A stretch of DNA of 17,008 nt from contig DHWR01000315.1 of assembly GCA_002413265.1 (NCBI GenBank), forward strand, positions 1 through 17,008, written 5' to 3'. Every line of letters starts with the position of its first letter. The stretch's first letter is position 1. Below, piece after piece: positions 1 through 8,600 of this stretch. The DNA comes from Chloroflexi bacterium UBA5177. Its GTDB lineage: Bacteria > Chloroflexota > UBA5177. Made by a program: the position numbers and the translations under genes. Under the pieces are notes generated by a model that saw only the letters and a list, made by a program, of their open reading frames with translations, was not told the DNA's origin and ran no database searches.

Positions 1-379
1 CGCGCGAGTGGACCCCGTGCGCAGCCATGGCGTCGTAGAACTGGTCGCGCAGACGCATTACGGGGTTGAGCACGTTCATCGACGCCTGGAACACCAGCGA
101 GATCTGCGTGAGACGCAGCTGTCGACGCTCGGCGTCAGAGAGATCGGCGAGATCGGTTCCATCGAAGTGCACGGAGCCGGAGACAATGCGCCCTGGCGGG
201 TCGAGCAAGCCTGACGCCGCCATCGCCAGTGTCGTCTTCCTGCAGCCGGACTCGCCGGCGATGCCGAAAATCTCTCCCGCGGTGACGTTGAGGCTTACGT
301 CCCGGACGGCGACCATGGACGAGCTCTCGTGCCAGCCGTAGGAGACGGAGAGATGGGAGACTTCAAGCAGGGATGGCAT
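1..379 (-). CDS. Dpp/Opp-type ABC transporter ATP-binding protein, N-terminal part (runs off window)
   Basis: This is the ATPase subunit of the peptide/oligosaccharide-type importer encoded upstream. About 126 residues are visible from the ATG at 377-379, and the frame stays open to the window edge. It begins MPSLLEVSHLSVSYG, followed by the usual AVRDVSL strand, a Walker A region (GESGCRKTT, residues 42-50) and a Q-loop (LVFQ, about residues 97-100) with the NVLNPV sequence typical of DppD/OppD. The start is supported by a GGAG Shine-Dalgarno eight bases upstream, lying inside the last codons of the permease gene; the two genes are 4 bases apart, so they are probably translationally linked. 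Oddity: the glycine before the catalytic lysine of Walker A is Arg47 (codon AGG at 239-241), one base from GGG. Walker B and the signature motif lie outside the window, so activity cannot be judged. Confidence 0.9.
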   Translation of the reverse strand, partial: MPSLLEVSHLSVSYGWHESSSMVAVRDVSLNVTAGEIFGIAGESGCRKTTLAMAASGLLDPPGRIVSGSVHFDGTDLADLSDAERRQLRLTQISLVFQASMNVLNPVMRLRDQFYDAMAAHGVHSR

Positions 380-383
380 CACG

Positions 384-1217
384 TCAACTCCTACGCAGGC
401 GCGGGTTGGCAATCTCGTCGACGGCGAAGTTGAGGAGCCCGAGGGCCGTCCCCACAAGCGCGAGGCAGAGGCCCGGCACGAACAGCCAGATCCACTGGCC
501 GAGCAGGAGGGCGTTGCCCGTGGAGGCCCGGTAGAGCATCGTGCCCCAGGTGACATTGTTGATGTTGCCGAGCCCGATGAACTCCAGGCCCGCTTCCGCC
601 AGGACTGCGAACAATGCCGCGCCGAAGAAGTTCGCGACCATGATTCCAAGCATGTTCGGCACGATGTGCGTAAGGACGATATGCCAGCGTCCCTCACCGG
701 AGATGCGCGCTGCCTGTATGAAGGGTCGGTTGCGGAGCGCGAGCGACTGCGCCCGCAGCACCTTCGCTCCCCACGCCCAGCCGGTAATCACGATGACCCC
801 GACCAGGACGAGCAGGCTCCCTCCGCGCAGGTACGCCGCGAGGATGATAAGCAGTGGAAGTGCCGGGAAGACGAGGAACACGTTCGTGACCGAGGTAGCG
901 ACCATGTCGTAGAGACCACCGACGTAGCCGCCGAAGATGCCCATCACGAGCTGCACAAGCGTGATCAGCGCGCCTGCAATCAGGCCGACGAAGAGGCTCG
1001 CACGCGCTCCCCAGATAAGCTGCGATAGGATGTCCTGCCCATTGACCGTGGTGCCGAGGAGATGATGCGAGCTCGGTGCGAGGCTGGGCGTGAACTCGAC
1101 CGTGGTCGGTGAGTAGGGGGCGATGAGGGGCGCGAGCAGCGCCATTCCGCAGAAGATGAGTACGATGATGCCCCCACTGAGCGCGCGACGATTGTGGAGG
1201 AAGTCCTGCCAGGTCAT
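384..1217 (-). CDS. ABC transporter permease, DppC/OppC family
   Basis: This is an inner-membrane permease subunit of a Dpp/Opp-type importer, 277 residues, the usual length for DppC. A first membrane helix lies at about residues 13-33. After an extracytoplasmic segment containing LLGTTVNGQDILSQLIWGAR, a pattern typical of DppC proteins, a five-helix BPD_transp_1 core follows. The cytoplasmic EAA loop that docks on the ATPase is seen at about residues 168-188 (QAARISGEGRWH...HIVPN), close to the family consensus EAA-x3-G-x9-LPN. The ATG overlaps the stop of the upstream permease gene in an ATGA arrangement (1214-1217), so the two permeases are translationally coupled and presumably form a heterodimer. 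The ATPase gene follows 4 bases downstream. No lesion is seen. The transported substrate cannot be told from this subunit. Confidence 0.93.
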   Translation of the reverse strand: MTWQDFLHNRRALSGGIIVLIFCGMALLAPLIAPYSPTTVEFTPSLAPSSHHLLGTTVNGQDILSQLIWGARASLFVGLIAGALITLVQLVMGIFGGYVGGLYDMVATSVTNVFLVFPALPLLIILAAYLRGGSLLVLVGVIVITGWAWGAKVLRAQSLALRNRPFIQAARISGEGRWHIVLTHIVPNMLGIMVANFFGAALFAVLAEAGLEFIGLGNINNVTWGTMLYRASTGNALLLGQWIWLFVPGLCLALVGTALGLLNFAVDEIANPRLRRS

Positions 1218-2218
1218 GTCTGCGAGTCCCGAACGCGGGGGTCGAAGACGGCGTAAAGGGCGTCGGCGAGGAAGCTGGCGATCAGCAACGTGACGGTGAA
1301 GATGAGGAAGATTCCCTGCATCAGGGGATAGTCCTGGTTCTGGACGGCCTGGAGCAGCAGGTAGCCGATGCCGGGATACGAGAAGACGATCTCGATGAAG
1401 ACCTGTCCGCCGACAATCACGCCGAGCGCTAGGGCGAGCTGGGCGAACACGGGCAGGATCGCGTTGCGGGCCGCGTATCGGTAGGCGACCGTCCGGTCGT
1501 CGAGACCCTTTGCTCGCGCAAACTTGACGTAGTCCTCACCAAGGACGGTGAGCATGTTGTTGCGCATCAGTAGGATCCACAGCCCCATCGAGATCAAGGT
1601 CAGCGTGATCGCCGGGAGGGCCGAGTGCTGGAGCAGGGACGCGACGCCGGACCAGGAGTCGATCGTCTGGCCCGGGTCGATGCCGCCTCCAACGGGGAAC
1701 CAGCCAAACTGGAAGGCGATGAAGTAAAGAAGGATCAGCGCGATCCAGAATGAAGGCAGCGCGCCGAGCAGCAGCCCGAGCGGGACGAGCCCTGAGTCGA
1801 CGAGAGAGGCCCGACGCCAGCCCGCGGTGCCCCGGCGCCACGCCGCCAGCATCCCGAGGGACGTCCCCAAGAGAAACGCGAGGATCGTCGCAAAGCCAAC
1901 CAGGCCCAGGGTCCACGGAAGTGCGCTGCCGATGAGGGAGCTGACGCTCGCGGGGAAGTACGAGAACGACACGCCGAGATTGCCCGTCAGAGTGTGGCGC
2001 AAGTAGTCACCGTATTGGGCGAGCTCGCTCTCGTTCGTGTTTATGCCGAACGCGAGCTGCATAGAGTGAATCGCCGTGGGGCTGACTTTGCCCTGGTAGC
2101 GGGCGAACATCGTCTGCACCGGGTCGCCCGGCATGAGCCGGGGTAGGGCAAAGTTGACCGTGATCGCGACCCAGAGCGTCACCAGGAGAGCCCCGAGGCG
2201 CCTCAGCAGGTAAAGCAC
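1214..2218 (-). CDS. ABC transporter permease, DppB/OppB family
   Basis: This is the second membrane subunit of the importer, 334 residues, a normal DppB length. It opens with the family hallmark MLYLLRRLGALLVTLW followed by LPRLMPGDPV (residues 25-34), has an extracytoplasmic section with LTGNLGVSFSY, and then a BPD_transp_1 core. The EAA loop is visible at about residues 231-256 (VKFARAKGL, then YAARNAILP). The start codon is GTG (2216-2218), preceded by a G-rich Shine-Dalgarno (GAGGGGGG) about 8 bases upstream. Its TGA overlaps the ATG of the DppC-like gene. It lies 110 bases downstream of the binding-protein gene, with a strong hairpin between, which would let the binding protein be made in excess over the membrane parts. 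No lesion is seen. Confidence 0.93.
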   Translation of the reverse strand: MLYLLRRLGALLVTLWVAITVNFALPRLMPGDPVQTMFARYQGKVSPTAIHSMQLAFGINTNESELAQYGDYLRHTLTGNLGVSFSYFPASVSSLIGSALPWTLGLVGFATILAFLLGTSLGMLAAWRRGTAGWRRASLVDSGLVPLGLLLGALPSFWIALILLYFIAFQFGWFPVGGGIDPGQTIDSWSGVASLLQHSALPAITLTLISMGLWILLMRNNMLTVLGEDYVKFARAKGLDDRTVAYRYAARNAILPVFAQLALALGVIVGGQVFIEIVFSYPGIGYLLLQAVQNQDYPLMQGIFLIFTVTLLIASFLADALYAVFDPRVRDSQT

Positions 2219-2249
2219 GGACTAGCCCCCCCTCTACGACCACCCCATC

Positions 2250-2290
2250 GGTGGGAGGGGCCGGCTTGCAGTAGGCCGGTCCCTCCCGCC
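2250..2290 (-). promoter_or_regulatory. Intercistronic hairpin between binding-protein and permease genes
   Basis: Arms 2253-2265 and 2275-2287 are complementary over 13 bp with one internal mismatch (A-C in the minus-strand RNA). The loop is 9 nt, and two more outer pairs flank a mismatch. No U-tract follows, so it is not a canonical terminator. In binding-protein-dependent transport operons a hairpin at this place commonly stabilises the 3' end of the binding-protein mRNA or partly attenuates read-through into the permeases. That role is inferred from position. Confidence 0.6.
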
Positions 2291-2328
2291 ATCACGCTGG
2301 CCTCGATGCCAGCCGGGGCGAATCGCGG

Positions 2329-4044
2329 TTACTTCTGGTGCGCGTTCAGGTAGACGAGCATTGCGCCTTCCTGGTCGGATGCGCTGCCGTCGTTGTAGGG
2401 ATTGGAGTTCGTTGGGAAGCCCGTCAAGGTCCGCGTCTGGTAGACGAGCCAGTTGGCCCGGCCGGTGAGCGGCACCACAGGGACCTTCGTCAGGACTACC
2501 TTGGCGATCGCGGATATTGCTGCCTTCTGCGTGGCTCGGCTGCTACTTCCGGCGTAGGTCGCCAATGCCTTGGTGATCACCGGAGACGTGAAACGCCCCC
2601 AGTTGGTGTTCGCCACCTGTCCGATTGGCGCCGACTGCTTGGGAGAGAACATGTAGTAGTACTGGAAGTACGGCGTCGACGAGTTGCCGTTGCCCCACGA
2701 GATCGCGAAGTCGAAGTTGCCTTTGTTGAGGTCGTTCGCGTACGTGGAGTACGGCTCCTGGACCACGTTCGAGCTGATCCCGATGGCGCTCAACTGACGC
2801 GAGATGTTGTCCGCCAGCGAGATGTAGTCGGTCCACCCTGGCCCACCGATGAGGATGCTGAAGGTCGGATAGACGTTGCCCGCGGGCGACTCGAGCTTGC
2901 CGCTAGACGACCACTTGAAGCCGGCTGACTTGAGCAGCGCCTTCGCCTTCGTTGGGCTGAACGACCACTGATACTTGGCCAGCGAGGGATCGAACCACCC
3001 CTTCAGCTGCGGCTGGACGATGGCTGCCTGCGCTCCGCCGGTGGCGCCTGCCAGGGCGCCAAAGTACGCCCTGTTGGCTATGAACTTAGTGTCCACGGCT
3101 GACGCGACGGCCTTACGGAAGCTTACGTTATTGAACGGCCCCTTGGCGGTGTTCAAGTACAGGTAGTTCATGTTAATGACCGGCCAGAAGTAGTGGTTCG
3201 TCGACGGGTTCCTGGCGACGAACGTCGTCTTCACGTCGGTCATGGCGTCGTACGACATGTCGATCGTGCCGTTCAACAGTTGAAGCTCAGCCGTGATGTT
3301 CGAGTCCACGGAGCTAAACACGACCGAGCTCAGGTACGGCCGTCCCTTCTGAAAGTAGCGCGAGTTCTTCGAGTACGTGACCGCGGTGGTCGAGAAGGAC
3401 GCGAGCTTGAACGGGCCGGTGCCCACGGGGCTGGTGTTTGTGTAGGATGCGGGGTTCTTGATGCTCGACCAGATGTGCTTCGGAAGGATCACGGTCGGAA
3501 CACCGTCTGTGCCGTAGAGGATCGAGACGGCCGCCGGGGTGAACGGCTTGGAGAACGTGAACACGACGGTGTTCGACCCACTAACCGTGACAGACTTGAG
3601 TGGGCTGGTCCAGATGCCGTTCAGGTCTATGCTCGGATTCGCCTTCAGGTAGTTGAAGGTAAAGGCGACATCGGCCGCCGAGAACTTCTTCCCGTCGGTC
3701 CAGGTCACACCTCTACGAGTGGTGACAACGAGCTTGAGGCTGTGACCGGTCCAAGCGTATTTCGTCGCGAGCAACGGCGTCTCCTTGCCGGACGCGGCGT
3801 TGATGTAGTAGAGCGACTGGTAGATGCAGCTCCTCGTGCCCGGCGCGTTCGCGCCTGAAGGTGCGTATGGGTTGAAGTTGCGGGGTATCGTGCCCCACGG
3901 CTGGGCAGCGGTCAGCCGCCCACCGCTCTTGACAGTAGCAGCGCTCTTGGCGGCAAGAGCGCTCGGCGCGATCACAACCGCTAACGACACAACCGCGGTG
4001 GCGACAAACGCCCAGGATCTCATGGTTCTCGATGGCAGTTTCAT
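2329..4044 (-). CDS. ABC transporter solute-binding protein, family 5 (SBP_bac_5)
   Basis: This is the extracytoplasmic receptor of the importer, 571 residues. The N-terminus is a signal peptide: MKLPSRTMRSWAF, a hydrophobic stretch, then a likely signal peptidase I site after PSALA (about residue 31). There is no lipobox cysteine, so the protein would be released or held by other means. The mature part shows family-5 landmarks: the opening GGRLTAAQPWG, LLATKYAW, the RRGVTWTDGKKFSAADVAFTFNY segment (a conserved WxDGxxFxAxDVxFT block), PVGTGPFKL, and FNNVSFRKAVASAVD. Members bind oligopeptides, nickel or oligosaccharides; nothing visible decides between these. ATG at 4042-4044 has a GAAGGA Shine-Dalgarno 7 bases upstream. 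It is the first gene of the operon, and a 20-base palindrome lies about 73 bases before the start codon. Confidence 0.93.
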   Translation of the reverse strand: MKLPSRTMRSWAFVATAVVSLAVVIAPSALAAKSAATVKSGGRLTAAQPWGTIPRNFNPYAPSGANAPGTRSCIYQSLYYINAASGKETPLLATKYAWTGHSLKLVVTTRRGVTWTDGKKFSAADVAFTFNYLKANPSIDLNGIWTSPLKSVTVSGSNTVVFTFSKPFTPAAVSILYGTDGVPTVILPKHIWSSIKNPASYTNTSPVGTGPFKLASFSTTAVTYSKNSRYFQKGRPYLSSVVFSSVDSNITAELQLLNGTIDMSYDAMTDVKTTFVARNPSTNHYFWPVINMNYLYLNTAKGPFNNVSFRKAVASAVDTKFIANRAYFGALAGATGGAQAAIVQPQLKGWFDPSLAKYQWSFSPTKAKALLKSAGFKWSSSGKLESPAGNVYPTFSILIGGPGWTDYISLADNISRQLSAIGISSNVVQEPYSTYANDLNKGNFDFAISWGNGNSSTPYFQYYYMFSPKQSAPIGQVANTNWGRFTSPVITKALATYAGSSSRATQKAAISAIAKVVLTKVPVVPLTGRANWLVYQTRTLTGFPTNSNPYNDGSASDQEGAMLVYLNAHQK

Positions 4045-4365
4045 GGGACAGTCCTTCTTTCCGGCCTCACAGAGGCTCTTCTCACCAGAAAGATAGGCCT
4101 GTATCGCGACGGGTCCTATCGGGTCCAGACCCGATATTGTTCCCTGGAAGTATGGAAATAGCTATGGGCGGATATGGTATCCAGGAACACGGGGCTTTGC
4201 CGGCACGAAGCGCTTTTTCCAGGCATTAAGCCGAAAACAATACGTCCCTGTTTGCCTGCGGGCGTCCTCAATGGGAAACTTGAGAGGAGTTCACAGTCCG
4301 CTGAAGCGTCTCCAACCGCCCCGGCACCCTCAAGAGTGGCCTATGCAAGCCAAGAGTGACGCCTT
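4045..4365. other. Intergenic region upstream of the transporter operon and tRNA-Arg
   Basis: No coding sequence is supported here; the short open frames lack Shine-Dalgarno sequences and recognisable motifs. The left part must hold the minus-strand operon promoter and the right part the plus-strand tRNA promoter, but I could not assign convincing -35/-10 pairs to either. Besides the palindrome at 4117-4136, an imperfect inverted repeat is seen: a gttccctgga arm near 4138-4148 and a tccaggaac arm near 4180-4190, with one bulged C. Confidence 0.5.
4117..4136. promoter_or_regulatory. 20-base palindrome, candidate operator of the transporter operon
   Basis: The sequence tatcgggtc-ca-gacccgata has perfect 9-base inverted arms around a 2-base centre. 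It lies 73-92 bases upstream of the binding-protein ATG, where a dimeric repressor or activator could act. A partial extra half (cgggtcc) sits just to its left at 4110-4116. The site is visible; the regulator is not in the window, so the operator role is inference. It could also form an RNA hairpin if transcription starts upstream of it. Confidence 0.45.
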
Positions 4366-4441
4366 GTCCCTATAGCTCAGTTGGATAGAGCACTGGCCTC
4401 CGAAGCCAGGTGCGTCGGTTCGAGTCCGGCTAGGGACGCCA
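4366..4441 (+). tRNA. tRNA-Arg (anticodon CCG)
   Basis: A full cloverleaf is present. The acceptor stem is gtcccta (4366-4372) with tagggac (4431-4437), then a G discriminator and an encoded CCA (4439-4441). The D-arm is gctc/gagc. The anticodon stem ctggc/gccag encloses the loop ctccgaa, giving anticodon CCG for the CGG codon. The T-arm gtcgg/ccggc encloses ttcgagt. Total length is 76 nt including CCA. A terminator follows 13 bases later. Confidence 0.97.
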
Positions 4442-4453
4442 GGTCGAAGACTC

Positions 4454-4486
4454 AGCAGAACTTCCCTTTGGGGGTGTTCTGCTTTT
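4454..4486 (+). terminator. Rho-independent terminator of tRNA-Arg
   Basis: The 8-bp stem agcagaac (4454-4461) pairs with gttctgct (4476-4483) and runs into a TTTT tract at 4483-4486. The loop has inner ccc/ggg pairing. On the minus strand no T-run follows the hairpin, so it serves the tRNA rather than the HD-GYP gene converging from the right. Confidence 0.85.
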
Positions 4487-4514
4487 CATTGTCAGACGGC
4501 GTTTGCGGAGGCCG

Positions 4515-5339
4515 TCACAGGGACCGCTCGGACTGGGATGCCGGATGGGCCGGCGCCGTGGCTCTCTGCGCATCCACCGCGATGCTGCGGATCAGCGCGT
4601 CGACCACCGAGCTTTCCCACTGCGTGCGCCTGCCTTCTCGGAGAATGGCCGAGGCGCGCTCGGCCGACATGCCTTGCCGATAGGGGCGGTCGCTGGTCAT
4701 GGCGTCGAAGCTGTCGGCTACGGCGATGACTCGCGAGCCGAATGGAATCTCGTTCCCTTTGAGCTTGTGGGGATAGCCTCTTCCACCCCAGCCCTCGTGA
4801 TGATGACGAACGATCTCCACACCGCGAGCGAACTGGGGATCGCGGCCGAGAAACTCCGCTCCCTTCTCCGAGTCGCTCTCCATGATGTGACGCTCCTGAT
4901 CCGTGAAACCGCCTGGCTTGTTCAGGATGCGGTCCGGAATTGCGATCTTGCCGATGTCGTGCACCCTGGCCGCCCAAATGGCGAGGTCGACAACGCTTTC
5001 CAGCATCTGCCGGGTTACGTCGTCCAGCTCTTTCACCCGCTTGAATGAGTGGTACACGAGTCCCGTCGGCAGAGCCAACAGCGCCAGTGACCAGACCTGC
5101 CGATCCGCCGCATAGACGCCGAGAAGACCGATCAAAAGCTGAGACGCTTCGATCAGTCCGCCCTCTTTCAGCGTGACGACAATGACCCGATACGGCCCTT
5201 CTCCGGTGATCGGGCTCAGAAGGGCCGGACCGGTAAGGAATTCGGTGCAGAAAATGACCGCCGCGGCGGCGACGTAGAGGGCAGCTTGGCCGCCTTGGGA
5301 TTGGAGGGGGAGGTGGGCCACCAGGCCTCCCGAGGCCAC
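4515..5339 (-). CDS. Membrane HD-GYP domain protein, internally deleted (possible pseudogene)
   Basis: HD-GYP proteins hydrolyse cyclic di-GMP (some act on cGAMP). About 274 residues are read from GTG at 5337-5339. Residues 1-96 are hydrophobic membrane segments. Then comes YHSFKRVKELDDVTRQMLES, the linker helix that precedes HD-GYP domains in this family, followed directly by AARVHDIGKIAIPD (HD at 127-128), HHHEGWGGRGYP (GYP at 188-190) and VADSFDAMTSDRPYR. Between linker and HD the usual roughly 35-40 residues, including the HSxRV helix with the first metal-ligand histidine, appear missing in frame. The start is uncertain: the frame is open upstream to 5429 without an ATG and no clear Shine-Dalgarno precedes the GTG, so the N-terminus may be eroded too. 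His97 could mimic the lost ligand, but the linker match makes this less likely. Confidence 0.75.
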   Translation of the reverse strand: MASGGLVAHLPLQSQGGQAALYVAAAAVIFCTEFLTGPALLSPITGEGPYRVIVVTLKEGGLIEASQLLIGLLGVYAADRQVWSLALLALPTGLVYHSFKRVKELDDVTRQMLESVVDLAIWAARVHDIGKIAIPDRILNKPGGFTDQERHIMESDSEKGAEFLGRDPQFARGVEIVRHHHEGWGGRGYPHKLKGNEIPFGSRVIAVADSFDAMTSDRPYRQGMSAERASAILREGRRTQWESSVVDALIRSIAVDAQRATAPAHPASQSERSL

Positions 5340-5586
5340 GATAATGGCCGAGCGAGCGCACGACGTGGCGATGTCGCTGACGTAATTGCCCGTCTTGCCG
5401 CGTGCGCTAATCTCAGCAATCGAGAAAAGTTACAGTTGCGTTGCGGACGTCGTCACAGCCTGTCAAGTTCGTATATCGGGCTGAACCTTGACATGTGCAG
5501 GTGTGGCACGGACCTTGCTCGCTATTTCACATGGGCTGCCTGCACCACCTCGTGCACGGCTAAGGCTTTAGAGTTCCTTGCAGGAG
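5340..5586. other. Intergenic region between HD-GYP and cyclase genes
   Basis: No gene is supported. The minus frame of the HD-GYP gene continues open to 5429 without a standard start. An inverted repeat lies at 5461-5493 (tgtcaagttc and gaaccttgaca, one bulged base) around a 12-base loop. Each outer arm contains a TTGACA-like hexamer pointing outwards, but no -10 element at proper spacing was found for either direction. Confidence 0.4.
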
Positions 5587-5622
5587 ACAAGGGCGGCGCG
5601 TCGTACGACGGGCCGCCTTTGT
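5587..5622 (-). terminator. Terminator-like hairpin touching the cyclase stop codon
   Basis: Arms acaagggcggc (5587-5597) and gccgcctttgt (5612-5622) pair over 11 bp with one mismatch, and the inner cgtcgtacgacg extends the stem. The right arm shares its last base with the TGA of the cyclase gene (5622-5624). The minus-strand RNA after the stem is CTCCTG, without a U-tract, so it is an incomplete intrinsic terminator or a 3'-protecting structure. Confidence 0.5.
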
Positions 5623-8600
5623 CACGTCGCGGCGAGCGTGAGCTCCGAAAGGGATTCGGCAGCCAGTTCTTGGTCGCGACGCGCGCCCAGCCGCTTGAAG
5701 ATCTCAATGGCGCTCTCGAGGTACTCTCGGGCTCGGTCGGCTTGGCCTCTGAGCGCGTAGAGCCTGCCGTACTCCATCATGGCCCGGGCCTCGCCAAAGG
5801 GAAATTGCATGGCGTGCGCTCCGGCCAGGGCATATTCGAAGGTTTCGGCGGCGTCATCCCACGACTGCTGTTTGGTCAATACCGTTCCCCGCACCACCAG
5901 AGACTCGACGAGCTCCGGTTGGTCCCGGTAGGCCCTCGACTGAGCCACGGCCCGGGAAGCCATGTCGCTGGCTCGTGCAAGATTTCCTGATTCCAGGTAT
6001 GCCCAGCTGAGGGTGCGCAGGAAACCTGGGTCGCTCTTCCATTGCTCGTCGTCGAGCGCCTGCTCCAGATGTTGGAGGGCTTCCTGTGGGCGTCGATCGA
6101 GGAGGGCCGCCTCGCCCAGGACGCGGAGACCTTGCCGCCTCCAGCTTTCGCTTGCCATGGAGCTCGCGTGCAGCATGAGCTCGCGTGCGTGTCGCGAGGC
6201 CTCCTCGAGGTCTCCCTGTCGAAGGCATAACCAGGCCCGGCCACCGGTCGGCCAGGTGGTCATACGGCTCACCGGAAGGTTCTGCATGATGCCCTCGGCC
6301 CGCTCCAGGTAGGTCTTGGCCTGTGGCCAGTCACCCACGTGAAAAAAATTGGAGCTCAGATTCATCAGCTGCAGCACTGTCTGCCCACGATCGCCTCGCC
6401 GCTCCGCCAGCTCCAGTGCCCGCTCGTGGTACGTCCGGTCCTTCTCGAACTCGCCCCTCCGCGCGTAGTAGATGGCCGCGTAGCCCCAGGCCAGGCTGAG
6501 GTTCGTAATGTCGCCGGCAGCCTCGGCGCGGGGAATCACGTCCTCTATCGAGCGAAGCGCGTCTTCCTCCTGTCCCAGCTCCCACAGTGCCGATGTGCGG
6601 GTTATCTCCGCGCCCATGGCAATTTGCGAATCGCCCACGGCGGATGCAAGCTCCACTGCCCGCTCCGCCGCGGCGAGCATCTCTCTCCAGCGCTCGGCTG
6701 GCGAGTACAGCCTGGCAAGGGAGGCATACACGGCTGCATAGCCGCGCGAGGGCTCGATCTCGTCCGGGTGGTAGTCGAGCGCGGCGACCACCGGCTGAAG
6801 CCGTTCGATGCCGTCCCGCCACGACCCTTGCTGGTAGTGTGCGTGCCCGATCTTGGCCAGCACGCAGCGCTCCGACTCGCCGTTGCCGAGCTCGGCGTGA
6901 AGCTTGGCGGCGCGTTCCAGCAAATCCAGTGCCTTGTCATATTTCGCGGTGAGAGTCAGCACCCCACCGAGGCGCTCGAGAACGTCCGCTTCCCGTGCCT
7001 CATCATCGAGCTCGCGCGCCAATTCGAGGGCCGTGCGGTAGTGTTTCTCGGCTTCCCCATTGGCGAACACGGTCTCCGACTGCTCCCCGGCCATGACCGC
7101 GTAACGATATGCCTGCTCGGGATCATCCCCTTCCAGAAAGTGCCAGGCCAGCTCGGGCGATCGCCTCTTCAAGGACTTCTCGCTCAGGCCTTCGAGCACG
7201 CGGCCGGCGGCCAGATGTAGCCGCTTGCGGCGCCGCGTGGAGAGCTCGGCATACAGTGCTTGCTGCGTCAGAGCGTGATTGAAGGCGAAGAGGTCGCCGT
7301 CCTTCTCCCGTACCAGACCTGCTTCGCGTGCGCTTCGTAGGGCGTCGTCAATCTCGTCTTCGGTCCATCCTTGCCTGGTGCCCTCGTTCCCCGAGGCGTG
7401 CGGCGCCTGGGCCGAGCGCAGCAGCGCCAGGACGTCGTCGAAAGCGAATTCCTGGCCCAGCACGCTTGCCTCGCGCAGCACTTCTTGGGCGCTTTCAGTC
7501 AGCCGCGAGAGCCGCTGCCCAATCACCGACCGCACGCTCTTGGGGACTTCCATCTCCTCGACGCGCCGCCGCTCCCAGTGGCCATCTCGGCGAAAGACCG
7601 AGCCGTTGTCGACGAGCGCGTGGACCATCTCCTGCACGAAGAAGGCGTTTCCACCGGTCCGTTCATGAACCAGGTCGACGAGATCCGACAGGTCCTCGTC
7701 GTGCCCAAGGATCTCGCTCATCAGTTCCGCGGTGTCCTTCTTTTCCAGCCGGCGAACCGGCAGCTCGTCCACCAGACCCTCTCTACTGAGATCGAGCAGC
7801 ATGCGCTCGAGTGGGTGCTGCCGATGCACCTCCACATCCCGATACGTGCCGAGCAGCAGGATGCGGCTCCCCCGTGTGTAGCGAGCCAGGTGCTGGATGA
7901 GCTTGAGGCTCGAGTCGTCCACCCAGTGCAGATCGTCAAGGAGAATTGCCATTGGCATCTCTTCGGCCATGGTGGAGAGCAGATGCGTCACCGCGCGGAA
8001 GAGCCACTGCTGGTCCTCGTCGCCGTGGATCACGCTTTCGGGAATCACACCGATCTGTTCGGGCAGCAGCCGCGCCAGGTATGGCCAGCGGCGCGGAATC
8101 TCCGAGCGCAGAGCCGCGGAGGCGGCGTTGTACACGGCCCCGAGCGCCTCAAGGAAGGGATAGAACGGGACCGCCTGCTCAGGCTCATAACACCGACCCG
8201 TGGCCACCAGAAACCCCCAGTGCTGGGCCTTGAGGGTGACTTCCTGCGCCAATCGCGTCTTACCCACGCCTGGCTCACCGGACAGCAGCACCAGGCGGCC
8301 CAGTCCTTTGGACGCCTCGTCGAGCGCTCCCATGATCTGCGCCCACTCCTGCTCACGCCCGACCAGAATGCCGTTCGGCAGCGCGCCGAGATAGGTGCCG
8401 ATGGGAAGGGATGCTCCCTGCCGAGAGGCGGAATCGGCGAGGATGACGTTCTCGTCCTGGCGCACTACCCGCAAAACTCGCACTGGCTCGTCAAGCCCCT
8501 TCAGCTGTACGGCGCCGCCGCGGTCGATATAGCGCACTCCATCCAGGCGGCGGCCAAGATACACCACACCTTCGGTGGTGAGGATTTCGTTCGGCTGAGC

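Noticed and set aside
4492..5361. 289-residue minus-strand ORF overlapping the HD-GYP gene
   Set aside because: It is rich in Arg, Pro and Gly, with low-complexity runs and no motifs. The overlapping frame carries the HDIGK and GYP signatures.
5461..5493. Promoters from the outward TTGACA-like hexamers
   Set aside because: No acceptable -10 element lies 16-18 bases downstream on either strand.
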